Positions 11,311 through 24,185 of a stretch of DNA of 64,000 bases are shown here, in pieces (within the stretch, counting starts at the first letter, position 1; each line of letters begins with the position of its first letter). The position numbers and the translations under genes were made by a program. Origin of the DNA: Annona cherimola. Taxonomy: Eukaryota; Streptophyta; Magnoliopsida; Magnoliales; Annonaceae. The DNA is taken from positions 121,924,564 to 121,988,563 of the forward strand of contig CM059971.1 in assembly GCA_030490835.1 (NCBI GenBank), written 5' to 3'. The notes under the pieces are model-generated. The model had not been told where the DNA came from, did not search any database, and saw nothing but the letters and a program-made list of their open reading frames with translations.

Positions 11311-14062
11311 GCCTTCGAAATCCCTTCTGAGAACCTCTCTGGGTTGAATTCAGCTGCATCTTTGCCCCATAGATCAGGATCATGGTGGACAAGGAGTGTT
11401 GGCATGGAGAGATATATTCCAGGTGGAAGCATGACTTCTCCTAGTCTCATCTTCTTGTGAGTTTTACGGGTCAGTATGGGCACAGGTGGGTATAAACGAA
11501 GAACCTCATACAGAATCATGGGAATCTGCAAAAGTATCATTGAAATACACTAGTTTGGAAATCTCTAAGTCTTAATAAATAAAGAGAGGAAATATAGATT
11601 TTAGAGCTCACGATCTTCAAGTGATTCAAACCATCAAAATCAGGTTGACTTCTTCCAAATGCGTGTAAAACCTCTTCTCTTGCCTGCACTTGCCATGTCA
11701 GGTGCATGCTTAGAGACACCATTGTCCATGTCAGTAACACTGACGTTGTTTCTTGCCCTGCAAAATAGAAAAGCTTGCACTCCTTGATCACATCATCAAT
11801 CGTCATTCCAAGTCTGCTTGGTCTCCCTTGTTATTGAGCATCTCTAATGTTGGATTCCATTAGCAAGCTCAGTAGATCATCGCTAGGAGCATTTCCCATT
11901 TTCATTTCCTTCTCCCTTTTCATGATCATACCCCTCAGCAGCCCACAAACTTCTTCATCAATTTTCTTTCTCCTACGATTATCTTTTGTAGGCAGAAACC
12001 TGCATAGGTAACCCATGTTTGTGTAGAAACATTAATCAGCCACGTGATATATGTTGTACTGTTGCTTGCAACATTTCAACTGCTTTTTAATAGTGGATTG
12101 GATGACTGTGATGATAATGACAGTCTACTTCGTGAGACTCATTTAGTCTTTCTAAATTTCCAAGCAGGAATTGAAGGAGCCGCACCTCATGCCTGGAATG
12201 TATACATTCCAAAGAACCTTGATCATAAGCTTTGCTTGTTCTGCTTGTATTTGGAATATCCTCATCCCTTTTCCGTAGTTACTACCAAAAGCGGTTCTGG
12301 AGATGACTTCTCCAGTGAAGTAATTAAGTTCAGGCAATACATCTACCTCTCGGCAACTCCCAGAACCAAGTAAGTTCTCCCATCTACTGATCAGCTCACA
12401 ACAACTAGCAGAAAATGCTGGAAGCATCCCCTACGCACCGAAGGACATAAACGAATAATTAAGAAATTGATTAGCATTAGTAAGTTCATGGATCATAAGC
12501 ATGTATCCATTCCAGTGCTTTATTTTTTATGGGATTTTTGCAGAATCAACTCCCTAAATTTGCAAATTTGTTTACTTGACCTCTTTTTGAACATTTGCAA
12601 AAAGAATCCTCTAAGTTTAAGAGTTTTGCATTCTAACCATAAGGACAAATTGATATTTGACGAAATTGCCCTTGCTTCCATCTTCGTTTTTTGTTTTTTT
12701 TTTTTTTTTTTTTTTTGCAGATTTAGTCCTCTTACTTTGCGAAATTGCAAAAAAATCTCATAAGCTAAAGAATTTTGCTAATCTAACTGGCCATAAAAAA
12801 CTACTGTTTATTTATTTATTTTGTTTGACAGAGTTACTCCCAATTTTCTGAAATAGCCATTAAAGCCAAAGGGTTGATTTTGTAATTATTCAAATAAAAA
12901 GTTTTTTTATAAATATTCCTCATGATAAATAAATCGATTTGGCATTTTTTAGATTTTGTAAAGTCTCATGATAATAAAGTACAAAATTAATTTACTTGTA
13001 TGATGAAAGAAAAATAAAACAAAATACCTTAGAAATTAGAATACAAAAATATTTTTAAAAGTATAAAAGTATTGACCGCATTAAAAATTGTATTTCATCA
13101 TCTTTAGATTTTGTAATATCCTGCTCACAAATAATTTTTATAATTAATGTTAATCCTTGTAACAGAAAAGACAAGAAAATATGTCAATATAAAAAATCAT
13201 TTCAAAAACTAATTCTCACATTAAAACATCATTTTTTTCATTTAATATTTTGCGGATTTCCTATAATAAATAATTTTTTTGAATTATAGAAGAAAATTCA
13301 ATAATTTTTTTTTTATTTTTGTGTATTTTGGAAGATTGAGTTATTTAATCTATAACAATTTCTATGACTAATTTTTTTTAGTTTTTTATTGTAATGTAAT
13401 AGAATTAATTTGTTAAATTATTTTTCAATTGGAAATTTATGGAATTTAAATGACAGCGAACTAAATTATCTAATATGAGGAACACTTTTAAAGACATTTT
13501 GTATTTTATGATGTTTTGTTGTAATTGTAATAAAAACATTAATTTTGATATTATTTATTGTGGAAATTTGCAAAATCTAGAAAGCAAGTTAATTTATTTG
13601 ATATGAGGCACATTTATGAAAAAAAAATTTATTCGAATTTTAAAAATTAATCCTCTAATTCACTAGCTTTTTTTAAAAGTAAGTGGGGTGATTTCTTTAA
13701 ACAAAAAGAAAAGATTGATAATTTCTCAAAGTTAACCTTGACAATGGTGAAGACAAGGGCAACTTGGCAAATAAAAATTGTAAATGCCGCCTTGAAAATC
13801 TATCAAACTTATAGTGTATTTGTCATTTTTATTAACTTGTCAATCTAAAAATTTTCACTCTGGATAATTACTTTATTTTTTAGTCATTTCTTTATATCTT
13901 CATAATTAATATACAATTTTTGTACTTTCAAATTATTTTTTCACAATTGCCATACAACTACTCTATTTATTTTAATTAGAACTCAATTATATACATTACA
14001 ATATATTTTAGGACAAAATACATAATTCATTTATTTGATTTTTATTTTTAAAATTTTGATTT

Positions 14063-14305
14063 GGGTGCGTTTGGGAAGTAATAAAACTTTTGAAGAAAAA
14101 TTTTTGGTGTAAAAATTTTTAAATTGAGAGAAAATAATGTGATACGATAGGAGTAATAATGATAGTAGAGATAGTAAAATTAAAATATATAGACTAATTG
14201 TATAGGTAGTTGTATAATAAGATGTGAAGAAATGATTAAAAGAAGGATATTGTTGAGTGTGAAAAGTTCTAATGGGAAAAGTTGTATGTTTTGCTAAATA
14301 TACGC
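14063..14305 (+). mobile_element. MITE, 'TTTGGGAAGT' family, in intron 2 of P450 A
   Basis: Begins GGGTGCGTTTGGGAAGTAAT and continues with AAAACTTTTGAAGAAAAATT; the interior GTGATACGATAGGAGTAATA is shared with copies at 22290, 31660 and 32053. Non-coding. Confidence 0.6.
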
Positions 14306-14700
14306 TTTATAAACATGTTTTTCAAGGTATATTTAATTTATATACCCAGTTTTTATTATTTTTATATATTTATTTTTTATTTTAAAAAATATCAATTTTA
14401 GGGGCATTTAAGTAAATTTTCACTCCTTAAAGACTTGATTTTTAAAAATAAAAATTTTAAAAATAAAAATAAAAATATATATAAGTATTATAAACTGGCA
14501 AACTTGGTATATAGATTGAATACGTGTTTATAAAAAAATTTAAAAAATAACTAATGATAAAAATAAATGAATGATGTATTTTATGCTAAAGTATATCATG
14601 ATATACATAATTAGGTTCATTTTAACTTTATTATCTTTACTCTCCATCAATACTCTATCGTATTGCATCATTTTCCTTATTTCAAAAAATTTTATACTGA

Positions 14701-14933
14701 ATATGGGTTTGAGAAGTAGCAAATGTAAAAATTTTTAAAATGGAAAAAAATTATGTAATATAATAGGAATAATGATTAAAAATAAGATTATTATATGAAA
14801 AATTGTAAATAATTTACTGAAAATTAGGTTATTTATATAGAAAAATATAATGAGTTGTAAGATAGTTAGATACGGATAAAAGTTCTAGTCGGAAAAATTT
14901 TTGTTGTAAACAAATAGACTCTAAAAATGTTTC
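14701..14933 (+). mobile_element. MITE, 'TTTGGGAAGT' family, diverged copy
   Basis: Starts ATGGGTTTGAGAAGTAGCAA, with interior AATGTAATATAATAGGAATA-like sequence and an end GTTGTAAACAAATAGACTC resembling other family ends. Boundaries approximate. Confidence 0.45.
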
Positions 14934-15990
14934 ATTCAAAAGTTTTAAAAGTTTTATTAAGTTCCGAACACATCATTAAAGGGATATTTTTGCAGATATT
15001 TAAAATACTGGGAAAATCTGCAATTTCACAAAGTTTGAAGGTTAAGTTTATTCTTCCTCAAGGCATGAAGGAACAGCGATGAGATTTGGAGGTTACCTTC
15101 AACTTCTCAAGATGAAAAGCAGGATTGATAATCCTTCTATGCTTGGTCCATTTTTCTCCATCATAATTGGCAAGCCCAGTCACCAACAGCCTTGCTAGAG
15201 GGTTGGGTCTCGGTCTGTGGTAGTCCCGAAACTTGCTAGAAAGTATTTCTTTTACCAGCTCCGGGTCCATGATTATCACCCTCGGAGTAGATCCAACCCA
15301 TGTGAAAGACATTTTACCTGAAATGAAATGCAAATTCCCAATCTAGCTGTTTTAGTTCTTGTGATGGTAATTGCGATTAACCCATTCCCACCCAGATCAA
15401 AATAAGTCTCCACATGAACGCATGCATGTAACCGAGGAGTGTACTCCAAATCATACAAACTCTGTAGGAAGAAGTCCACGTATAGATTCTATTGACTTGA
15501 TCAAACTTTCTTAAGGAAAAAAAAAAAAGACTCAATCAAACCACACCATCCAAATTATATAATCAAATAATTATCATTATTAATTACTATTCCTCAATCA
15601 CCTTAATTGCAAGGACGGGTGTTCGGGAATACCATGTTTCTTGACAATCTGATCAAGGAATGGGAGAACACGCGGCGCGATGTGATGAGAAAAATTCATC
15701 GGCTTTGACCAGGCTTCCTTCATCATCTCAGCATCCTCTTTGAGATTCCCATGCAGCAGCCTGTACGGAAGGCCAGCAAGGCCCTGATCTTTGAGATAAG
15801 CAGCCAGCTTCTTGGGCCTCCACCAAAGCGTATAGAACGCATTCCAAACACATACGAGAAGCAGGGATGCTACAATCGAGACGAAAACGAAGAGGTCAAC
15901 CCCCATTCTCTCTGCACGTCTTCGAAGTTTCAATTCCCAGATGGAGAACCTTAATGAAGAAGGTTGACGACCGACTTCAATTCCATTCCA

Positions 15991-16000
15991 GCTATTTATG
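15991..16000 (-). promoter_or_regulatory. TATA-like element of P450 A
   Basis: On the minus strand CATAAATAGC, about 85 bases upstream of the ATG at 15906. The same GCATAAATA core lies upstream of genes C, D and D'. Confidence 0.5.
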
Positions 16001-16514
16001 CTAACTAGGTAGGGGGCACCCGTTACTAATGGCTCCGGTTCTAGTAAACAACTGACGAGCTGAAATGGCTAGCAGCTAAGCAGCATTCACATTCCACATC
16101 CCGCCATGTCCTTGACACGTAGCAATCTGAAGCTCCGCACTAATCGGCTAGAGAACAGTTCAATGGTGGCCCCATCTCTGCACAACGCTGCAGGTAACCG
16201 CTGATATAAAAAGACACCAGTTGTCATGACCTAAAGGCCACGCCTCGGGCTGGCATGCACAGTACCTGATCATACATACGCGAATGTGCAAATATACATC
16301 ATCCACTGTCTTAATGTGCAAATGTTATATGCCAGAAAAGTATCATCCAGAATATCTATATCAAATGTCTGCTTACGTCATCTCCTAAAAAGAATGAAAA
16401 ATACAAAACTGTATTCTTTCACTCGAAGCATTACGCAACCCACTTGGCATGCGCAAATACGTAACCTACTTGGAATGCGCAGACTGGAAGTTTACTTTAA
16501 AAGTAAAATAATTA

Positions 16515-16992
16515 TGTTAGGAACCGTGATCCAAGTTAATAAAGATCATATCGAAAGCATAAATAATAAAATATTATCAACCAAACAATAGCGAGATCAA
16601 ACGCACCAAAAAACACCAAGATTAACATGGAAAGCCCTTCAAACCAAAAAGTAATTTATTCAAACTAAAAAGAAAAAAATCACGGAGAGAGATAACGATT
16701 TACTATGATAAATGGATTATAGAGAGACATAAAAATGTCTCACACATATTTTCTGAATGTCTTACATACATCCCAAACAAGAATATTCTAATAACCCTCT
16801 CTCTCCGCCCCAATGGGACACAACTCGATGTTTCACCGAATCCCTAATTGATATACCTATAAATAAGACTTCAATGGGTACTTCTGTAAAAATTCCATAT
16901 GCAATCTTAATCTCACATAATTAAAATACAAATGATACATAATCACAGACTCACTCGACTACAATATGTGGAATACAAAAACACACCTAACA
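16515..16992 (+). mobile_element. Solo LTR, TGTTAGG...CCTAACA, with 5-bp target duplication AATTA
   Basis: A 478-bp element beginning TGTTAGG and ending CCTAACA (inverted TG...CA termini). AATTA lies immediately on both sides (16510-16514 and 16993-16997). A TATA-like CTATAAATAAG lies near 16857. No internal domain follows, so this is a solo LTR (or a very short LTR element). A second member of the same family sits in intron 3 of gene E at 40749-41169. Confidence 0.85.
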
Positions 16993-16997
16993 AATTA

Positions 16998-17554
16998 TAT
17001 GAAAATTATATACATAGGGATGAGTTTAATAGAATGCATGAAGTAGAGAAAGGCACACATGAACTAATAATAGTATGATGCATACCCTCATTATATATAT
17101 TTATAGCGAAATACACACTTGCACACACACATATTTATGCATACCATCTCTGAATAAGGAAATGTCATGTGTATGAATCGTATCAAGTAAAACTTAGGAC
17201 CTCAAATGGGCAAACTTCAACTGAACTCAAAAATAGACTTGAAAATGTCACCAAGGCTTCATTCTACTTGTAAACACCGAAGACTTATTTGAAGTAGACT
17301 GGGCGATCAAGTCTCGACATCAACATCCCTGTTTTGTTCTCTCCTTGAGTAGTGGGAGTTTGATATAGGTCTTTTCAAATTGTAAGAGTTTAATGCTGGT
17401 GGAGCAAAGATGTCTCCATACTTAAATCACTTGTAAGAATATCTTCGTAGTTAATCTTAATATCAATTGAGATGCATATAAATATACCATAAAAAATAGA
17501 CTTGAAAATTAATATTATTAAAATCAGCACTTATACACTTTCATTCAAAAATAA
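16998..17554. other. Intergenic, possible LTR-like remnant at 17390-17480
   Basis: No gene seen. The segment around 17395-17480 (GGAGCAAAGATGTCTCC onward) weakly resembles 63222-63310, so both may be remnants of one dispersed repeat. Confidence 0.35.
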
Positions 17555-17940
17555 GGGATTAATAAGGTCAAAAAAATGATACATGCATCAAACAACTCAC
17601 TAAGAATTTTTCAAACATGCTAAAATACATAACACCACACAGTTCACACTTTCATCCTAAAATAAAGTCCAACATATTATGCCATTGGCACTTTGATTAC
17701 AGAAAGAGAGAATAAGGTCAAATAAATCAAACTTTCATGTAGAAAAACTCAATTAGCATATTTCAAACATGGTAAAATACTATTATGTAAATAAATGACA
17801 CTTCCATGTAGAACAACTCACTTAGCATATTTCAAACATGGTAAAATACATATGATGTAAATAAATCACACTTTCATGCAGAACAACTCACCTAGCATAT
17901 TTCAAACTAGGTAAAATACATATTATGTATAAACTCACAT
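17555..17940. repeat. ~70-bp tandem repeat, three clear copies plus a degenerate one
   Basis: Copies start at about 17721, 17790 and 17860. Each contains TTTCATGTAGAACAACTCA, TAGCATATTTCAAACATGG and TAAAATACATATTATGTA-like parts. A more diverged copy lies at about 17560-17640. Confidence 0.8.
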
Positions 17941-19039
17941 GTAGTAAGCAACATATATAGTGCATACGTGGACAACTTACGTGGAAATTCATAAAATCTA
18001 CTTTAATCACTTTAATAAAAGCAGATATTTAACTAAGCCACAAGAAAGGATCCAGGACCCACGGGGTTGAAGAGCCCATGAAAATATTGCATTTTATATT
18101 CTGTTGGGCTAAAATGGGCCCACGGGTCATCCGATCCACCGGTCAGCTTGTTATGAGCAGTGTGCTGCCGATGTAGGCAGATACGCTGGTCTTAGGCCTT
18201 ATCGGACGATTTCAAGGGCTAAGGAGTGAAAAGGCTTGTACATGGGCTTTTGAGTTGTGTAGGTTGGAGCAGATCTGTAGTCTGGTAATGGGCTCCAACA
18301 CCCATCGCATGGCCCGGTGTGGATCTGGCCTAGTCGAAAGAATACAGCTGTGTACGAGAGAGGGATAAGAGGTGGGCTAGTTGATTCTGAGCCCGGACGA
18401 TCTAGCCCAATTTGGAAAGCCCCTGGGATGAGGGATTTGAACGTCCAGCAACAATGTAATCAATGGTTTAACCGGTTTTAAAAGCGGATTAAACCAAATG
18501 TTCAACCCTTTACAATTATAGCTTAATAATTTTTTTATAACTTTATGCTTATATAATACACAAGAAAATTCAAAACCAGAAAAATACAAATGTAAACATT
18601 GTAACTGAGACAAAAATGTCATTACAATAATGATAAAATAGACGAATTTCTTAAAAAATAATTGGATAAATTATTAACGAACTTCGTGTATTTAGATTCC
18701 CAAAGTTATAATTTAATGATTATCTGAAACCCGTCTCGAACACTTCCAAATTGTAAATGGACGATCTCTTTCTAATTTTATCGTAAATAAATTCAAATAA
18801 TTAATAAAACTATTACATTATATTATATTAACATCTTGATTCAAAAAGAAAACCATTTAAACCAATCATTGAACCAGTACGACTTGAGCGGGAGATAAAA
18901 GCACGGATTAGTTGAAATCAAAAAAGAAGAAACAACTGTCAAGACGGGCATAATACCAATATATATCGAAAAAGCGAATTTCCATCACAATACAATGGCC
19001 GAAGCTGAAAGTACGGTGCATCTAATAACAGTAGTGATT
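17941..19039. other. Intergenic between A and B
   Basis: A somewhat GC-richer patch (18040-18430) has no credible reading frame or domain; the rest is AT-rich. Nothing identified. It includes the 3' flank of gene B. Confidence 0.5.
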
Positions 19040-21060
19040 TCAGAGATGCTTTAAGATGATCTGTGCACCATGTTGGGGTTGAATGGTTATGACAGTATAG
19101 GGAGCATGTACGTAGGAGGGCGAAAGCTCAAATGAGAAATGCTGCAGAATCATGGACAGAGCCAACTTGGCTTCTATCAAAGCGAACGTCTGCCCGATGC
19201 ATGTACGCGGTCCCCAACTGAATGGGATGAAGGACACCCGATTGTTCGTCGCCTTTGAAACTCCTTCCGAGAACCTCTCGGGCTTGAATTCAGTTGCGTC
19301 TTCGCCCCATAGGTCAGGATCATGGTGAACAAGGATGATTGGGATGGAGACATAAATTCTAGGTGGGAGGACAAGTTCACCTAGTCTCATCCTCTTGTAA
19401 GCTTTCCGAGTAAGTATGGGCGCAGGGGGGTATAACCGAAGAACCTCATTCAGAATCATGGGCACAATCTTCAGGCGATTCAAACCATCGAAATCTGGTC
19501 GATTTTTTCCAAATGTTTGCACAACCTCTTCTCTTGCCCGCACTTGCCATGTTGGGTGCATGCTCAGAGCCACCATAGTCCACGTCAGTAACACCGACGC
19601 CGTCTCTTGCCCAGCAAAATAGAAAAGCTTGCACTCTTTCATCACATCATCAATCGTCATTCCAAGTCTATCTGGGCTCCCCTTTTCTTCAGCGTATCTC
19701 CTGTTGGATTCCAGCAGCAAGCTCAGTAAATCGTCAGCATGGGCATTTCCCATTTTCATCTCCTTCTCCCTTTTCATGATTATACCTCTCAGCAGCCCAC
19801 AGACTTCTTTGTCAATCTTCTCTCTCCTCATGTTATCTTTTGTAGGCAGAAACCTGCAGAAGCATATACGCACACGGGTGTTAATTAATTTTTGTGTATT
19901 GGGATATCGACCAAAGAAATAAAAAAAAAAAAAGAGCCTGTTGTGAATTGTTTGTGTGTGTGAACAGAAATCCCAACAGCTTGAAGTTTTCGGTTTTTTC
20001 CACGATATTCCTGCAACAGAGATTTTCAGATGATTTGTCACCCATCTCCTCTTTTTGATTAATTCAAAGTCGTCCTAAATTTCAGAGCAGGAATTGAAGG
20101 AGCCGCACCTCATCCCTGGAATGTATACATTCCGAATAGCCTTCATCATAAGCTTCCCTTGTTCTGCTTGTAGTTCGAATAGCCGCATCCCTTCTCTGTA
20201 GTTGCTACCAAAAGCAGTCCTGGAGATGACATCTCCAGTAAAATTGTTGAGGTCGGGCCATACATCTACCTCTCGGCAACCCTGAGAACCAATTAATTTC
20301 TCCCATCGACTGATCAGCTCACTGCAACTAGCAGAAAATGCCGGTAGCATCCCCTAATGCATGCAACCAAGGCATATTTTACTGTACATGGAGAGAAAAT
20401 TAGCCAGTCGATGACCTGAAAGAAGAGAGTCACCTTGAGCTTCTCGAGATGAAAAGCAGGGTTGATAATCCTTCTATGTTTGGCCCATTTCTCACCATCG
20501 TAGTTGGCGATCCCAGTCGCCAACAGCTTTGCAAGAGGATTAGGCCTGGGTTTCTCGAAATGACCGAACTTGTTAGAAAGTACATCCCTTATCAGCTCTG
20601 GCTCCATGATTATCACCCTCGGAGTGTATCCAAGCCACGTGAAAGACATTTTACCTGAAAATGGAATTGCCCCAATTTTCCTCTTTTAGTGTTTGTATCA
20701 GAATTGCAAATAATTCACTCTCATCAAAGAAATTCTACACCCACGTTGAGATAATTCAAATACTTTTTGGGTGTTGAGGATCGTATATACCATGGTTCTT
20801 GACAATGTTATCGAGGAAAGGAAGAACACGCGGGGCGATGTGATGAGATAAATCCATGGGTTTTGACCAAGCTTCCTTCATCATCTCCGCATCCTCTTTG
20901 AGGTTGCCATAGAGCAGTCTGTAGGGAGGACTAGTGAGCCCCTGATCTTTGAGAAAAGCCGCTCGCTTCCAGGGCCTCCACCAAAGCTTGTAGAACACAT
21001 TCCAGGCAAATGAGAGAAGCAGTGCTGATGCGAGTGAGACAAAGATGAAGAGATAGTCTC

Positions 21061-21064
<4 letters not shown>
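19040..21064 (-). CDS. CYP72A-type cytochrome P450 B (intact, last intron lost)
   Basis: Exons 20791-21064, 20434-20654, 20109-20353 and 19040-19853; introns of 136, 80 and 255 bp, all GT-AG. The spliced product is 517 residues, normal for CYP72A. Visible parts: an N-terminal ER anchor (residues 3-25), hinge WWRPWKR, C-helix W148xxxR in [10 protein letters not shown]-helix AGQET at 327-331, E383xxR386, PERF at 438-441, and the heme loop [11 protein letters not shown] with Cys465. These are the family's electron-transfer and heme-ligand residues, so it is probably an active ER monooxygenase; the substrate is unknown. The other P450s here have an intron between exons 4 and 5. In B the exons are fused exactly at the splice point (19465/19466, ATT|GTG). 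The start at 21064 is preceded by a (CT)n tract and matches its paralogues' MG start. Confidence 0.93.

Positions 21065-21096
<32 letters not shown>
21065..21096 (-). repeat. (GA)n microsatellite in the 5' UTR of gene B
   Basis: On the coding strand this is a GA/AG run that directly abuts the ATG at 21064. GA-rich leaders are common in plant 5' UTRs and can bind GAGA-type BBR/BPC factors (known biology); any role here is inference. It creates an in-frame upstream Arg-Glu run if an upstream ATG were used. Confidence 0.85.
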
Positions 21097-21100
<4 letters not shown>

Positions 21101-21410
21101 CCAACTGGAAGGCTTCTGCCTTTCCTCCTATCTACCGACTCCACCCCATGCTGCTGCTACTGTTGGTATTTAAAAATGGGTATCGACTTGCAACGCAAGA
21201 AATCCAGATGGAAAAAAACAACACCGATTTGGAAACCGTTCCACGTTTGGGCAGCGACTCGGGCCCCATTGCTGTCTTTTTTTTTATAAATTACTTTTAT
21301 AATGGCTATGACACTCGAGGAAAGATTCTTTTCTACTGACGTCATGCATTATTACAGTGAAAATAGTAAGCGAGCATTGAGCCTCGATGAAGCCGAATGT
21401 ACTATATTTA

Positions 21411-21706
21411 TTATTTTTATTTTTTCTGTAAATTTTGTGGTGAAGTTGTTAATCTAAATATATTTAATGTAGATATTTTTTTACATTTGTAAAGATCAAT
21501 GGCATTTTAGTGTTTTTAAATTAGTAAATTGCGACTGATTTTTAAAAATTCGAAAAAAATATATAAAAATATCAAAAAACAGTAAAAATTGATACACGTG
21601 TTAAATATACTTAAATTAAAAGTTATATAAAAAAAATTAAAAAAAATTTAAAAAATAGTTGTATGCGCCTTGGTGCATACAAGTGCACCACGAAAATATG
21701 GTGTGG
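21411..21706. mobile_element. AT-rich hairpin MITE, 'TTAATCTAAATRTATTTAA' family
   Basis: The left arm GTTAATCTAAATATATTTAA and the right arm TTAAATATACTTAAATTAAA are near-inverted. The right end GCGCCTTGGTGCATACAAG parallels other copies. Related copies lie at 29554, in F intron 1 (58330-58990) and at 61757. Non-coding. Confidence 0.6.
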
Positions 21707-21744
21707 GCCTTTCCTTCCATATAATTTTCATTAAATTTGACAAA

Positions 21745-22012
21745 TCATAACTTTTTTAACAAAAACTTTTCTATGCAAAATTTTTTACTTTTGCAACTAT
21801 TTTATTTTTAAAATTACTTCTTCATAGTTTTATGAAATTTTTGTACTTTTCAATCATTTCTACCTAACTATTGTACAATCAACGTATCTATTTTAACTTT
21901 ATTTTTTTTTTACTTCTCATTATTATTTATATCATATCATATTATTTTCTCCTGATTCGAAAATTTTTATATCATAAATTTTATCACTTTCCAAACACGC
22001 CATATATTTAAT
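21745..22012 (-). mobile_element. MITE, 'TTTGGGAAGT' family, reverse orientation
   Basis: Ends in TCACTTTCCAAACACGCC, the complement of the GCGTTTGGGAAGTGA terminus seen elsewhere; the interior matches the family. Left boundary approximate. Confidence 0.6.
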
Positions 22013-22289
22013 TTTTTTATTAATTGCAATTAACCAGGAGATGTTTCAATATCGGCGACGGAGAGGATCAAGTGGTGATCGATTCTATAGTTTAGTGTAC
22101 ACTATTTAGTACGAAAATAGGGCCTAGCTCCCGAGGACACTGATAGTCATTCAACAGCGATAATGTCGTCAGTTTGGAGATTTTAACCCTACAGAATTAA
22201 TTTATTTTTGATCATTTTTTCTATTTTTATATAATTATTTTATTTTTAAAATTTTTTACAACTATACTTACAACTATCATATTTATTGT

Positions 22290-22541
22290 AAGATGTGTTT
22301 GGGAAGTAATAAATTTTTTGATAAAAAATTTCCGGTGAAAAGTTTTTGAAATTGAAGAAAATAATAAGCTATAATAATGATGAGTAAAGAAAAAAATTAA
22401 AATAAATATGTTAACTATATAATTAGCTATATAAAAATGATTAAAAAATAAGATAATTACACAAGAAGACATTAAAAAATATTACAGATAATGAAAAAGG
22501 TTTTAGTTTAAAATTTTTTTATTGTTAAATAAACATACCCT
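22290..22541 (+). mobile_element. MITE, 'TTTGGGAAGT' family
   Basis: Starts AGATGTGTTTGGGAAGTAAT and ends GTTAAATAAACATACCCTT. Both ends are shared with copies at 31660 and 32053. Confidence 0.65.
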
Positions 22542-22629
22542 TAAATTTTTTCTTTTTACTTATTAGCATTATTTTATTATATTACATCAGTTTTTTTATT
22601 TCAAAAAATTTTACAATAAAATTGTGAAT

Positions 22630-23085
22630 TATTTTGTAGATATATCTATTATGTTTGATCCTGATCCCAAATATAATCATTACATTTTTTAAATCATAGA
22701 TATACTTGCTACAATTGTAATTAATCCTAAAAATGCTTATTCTATTAAAATCGTTAGGTAAATTTTTATAAATGTCTAAAATATCTTTGTTGTGAAATAA
22801 TAAAAGATAAAAAATAGAAAGAAAATGAAATTATGGGTCTCCAAATTAAGAGCTCATGTGTAATTTGGCCATTGGTGAGTTGTAACATTTAAAATTTTAA
22901 TTATATCCAAAATTTGTTAAGCATATTAGTAATTTCTCATGTTAACTAATGACATTAGTTGACTGATTAAGTATTTTTGTAATTAGCTGTAAACATAATG
23001 CGTATGTGAGGGAATTTAGAAACGTAATGAGTATATTTAAAATTAAAGTTATAAGTAGTTGATATATTTGAAAGAAGCCTTAAAA
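22630..23085. mobile_element. Probable Mutator-type MITE with 'AAATATACC/GGTATATTT' style termini
   Basis: The left part (TAGATATATCTATTATGTTTG and AATATAATCATTAC) is complementary in style to the right part (AATGAGTATATTTAAAATT, TGATATATTTGAAAG). It resembles the better-defined elements at 54669-55118 and 61407-62255. Boundaries approximate; no target duplication found. Confidence 0.4.
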
Positions 23086-23587
23086 TTTTATCTGAGTTTT
23101 ATTGCTGTAAATCGTCAAGGAACCTACTTAGGATAAGCCTCCCATCAAACCGAAGTTGTTAACGTCTTGACTCTTGAGATGCAAGGCATCTGGAAGTCAG
23201 AAGAGAACAATGACACGTGGGCATGGATGCGCCTCTTCCTTTGGCGGACTTCCCCACCCTCCACCGGCGTGGGGCGCAAGACTTCCCCTTCCCGACCCCC
23301 GCCTTCTTCCGTTTTTGAATGAGGTTGCCAGCCTCAAGAAGGGAGGGCCCACCATGTAGTCTACTGCACATACAAACCACATCTTTGTTCATCAGCATGT
23401 GACCCAAATTTGTTTCGAATCCTTGCATTAAGGTCAGATGTGGTACTTCCGTTTCAAAGTATGTAATATGCTTTAATGGAATTTTTATATTTATTTTCCA
23501 TATGGGAATGTAATAATATGCATTGAAAATATAGAAAACTGTATTAGAAATATAAAAAATTGTATTAGAAATTGAAAAAGTGTGGAG

Positions 23588-24121
23588 ATGTTTGTTTATT
23601 CTTAAAATTTTTCAATCTAAAATTTTTTATTTTTTATAATTATCTTATTTTTAATTATTTCTTCATTTTTCATATATAATTACTTTACTTTTTAATTATT
23701 TCTATATAACTACCTATACATCTAACTTATCTATTTTAACTTTATTCTCTTTACTCTTTATCTTTACACCTATTATATCATATCATTTTCTCTCATTTCA
23801 AAAAATTTTATGCAAAAAAATTTTCATTAATTTTTTTTTTCACTTTCGAAACTGGCAATAAGAAAAAAAGTCAAGCTAAAATTTTTTAATTTAAAATTTT
23901 TTCTCACCATAATATTTTATCCAACGACCCTACTTTCCGATAATTTCTACATAACAACTTATACAACCAACCTATTTATTTTAAATTTATTCTTTTTATT
24001 TCTCATAATTACCCCTATAATATCATAGTATTCTTTTCGAATTTAAAAATTTTTGGTGATTTAAATTTTTTACACCAAAAATTTTTCATATAAAATTTTT
24101 GTCACTTTCCAAACACACCCT
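23588..24121 (-). mobile_element. Two adjacent MITEs of the 'TTTGGGAAGT' family, reverse orientation
   Basis: Copies at about 23588-23852 and 23862-24121. The second ends GTCACTTTCCAAACACACCC, and both have the CTATTTTAACTTTATTCTCTT type interior and the ATATCATATCATTTTCTC motif. Head-to-tail neighbours suggest one inserted next to the other. Confidence 0.6.
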
Positions 24122-24185
24122 AAATTTAATAAATACAAATTACATTTAAATATTTTCTATATTTTGAAATACTATAATATATTTA

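Larger units (their letters stand above)
11309..15906 (-). pseudogene. CYP72A-type cytochrome P450 A, truncated pseudogene
   Basis: Exons by homology to the intact neighbours, all with GT-AG borders: 15633-15906, 15097-15317, 12186-12430, 11612-11999 and 11309-11525 (incomplete). Exon 1 encodes the membrane anchor starting MGVDLFVFV and the hinge WWRPKKL. Exon 4 has the I-helix AGQET; exon 5 has YEVLR (ExxR) and NPERF. Two lesions: an in-frame TAA at 11831-11833 in exon 4, and loss of the gene's 3' end after the PERF region, which removes the heme-binding cysteine loop. Any product would be non-catalytic. Intron 2 is unusually long (12431-15096, 2.67 kb) and carries MITEs and a poly-T tract at about 12695-12716. 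Closest relative in the window is gene B. Confidence 0.88.

Noticed and set aside
12044..12763. Plus-strand frames of about 100 residues over P450 A
   Set aside because: Shadows of antisense exons and of a poly-T intron tract.
16286..16591. 101-residue plus-strand frame
   Set aside because: Runs into the solo LTR at 16515 and has no recognisable domain.
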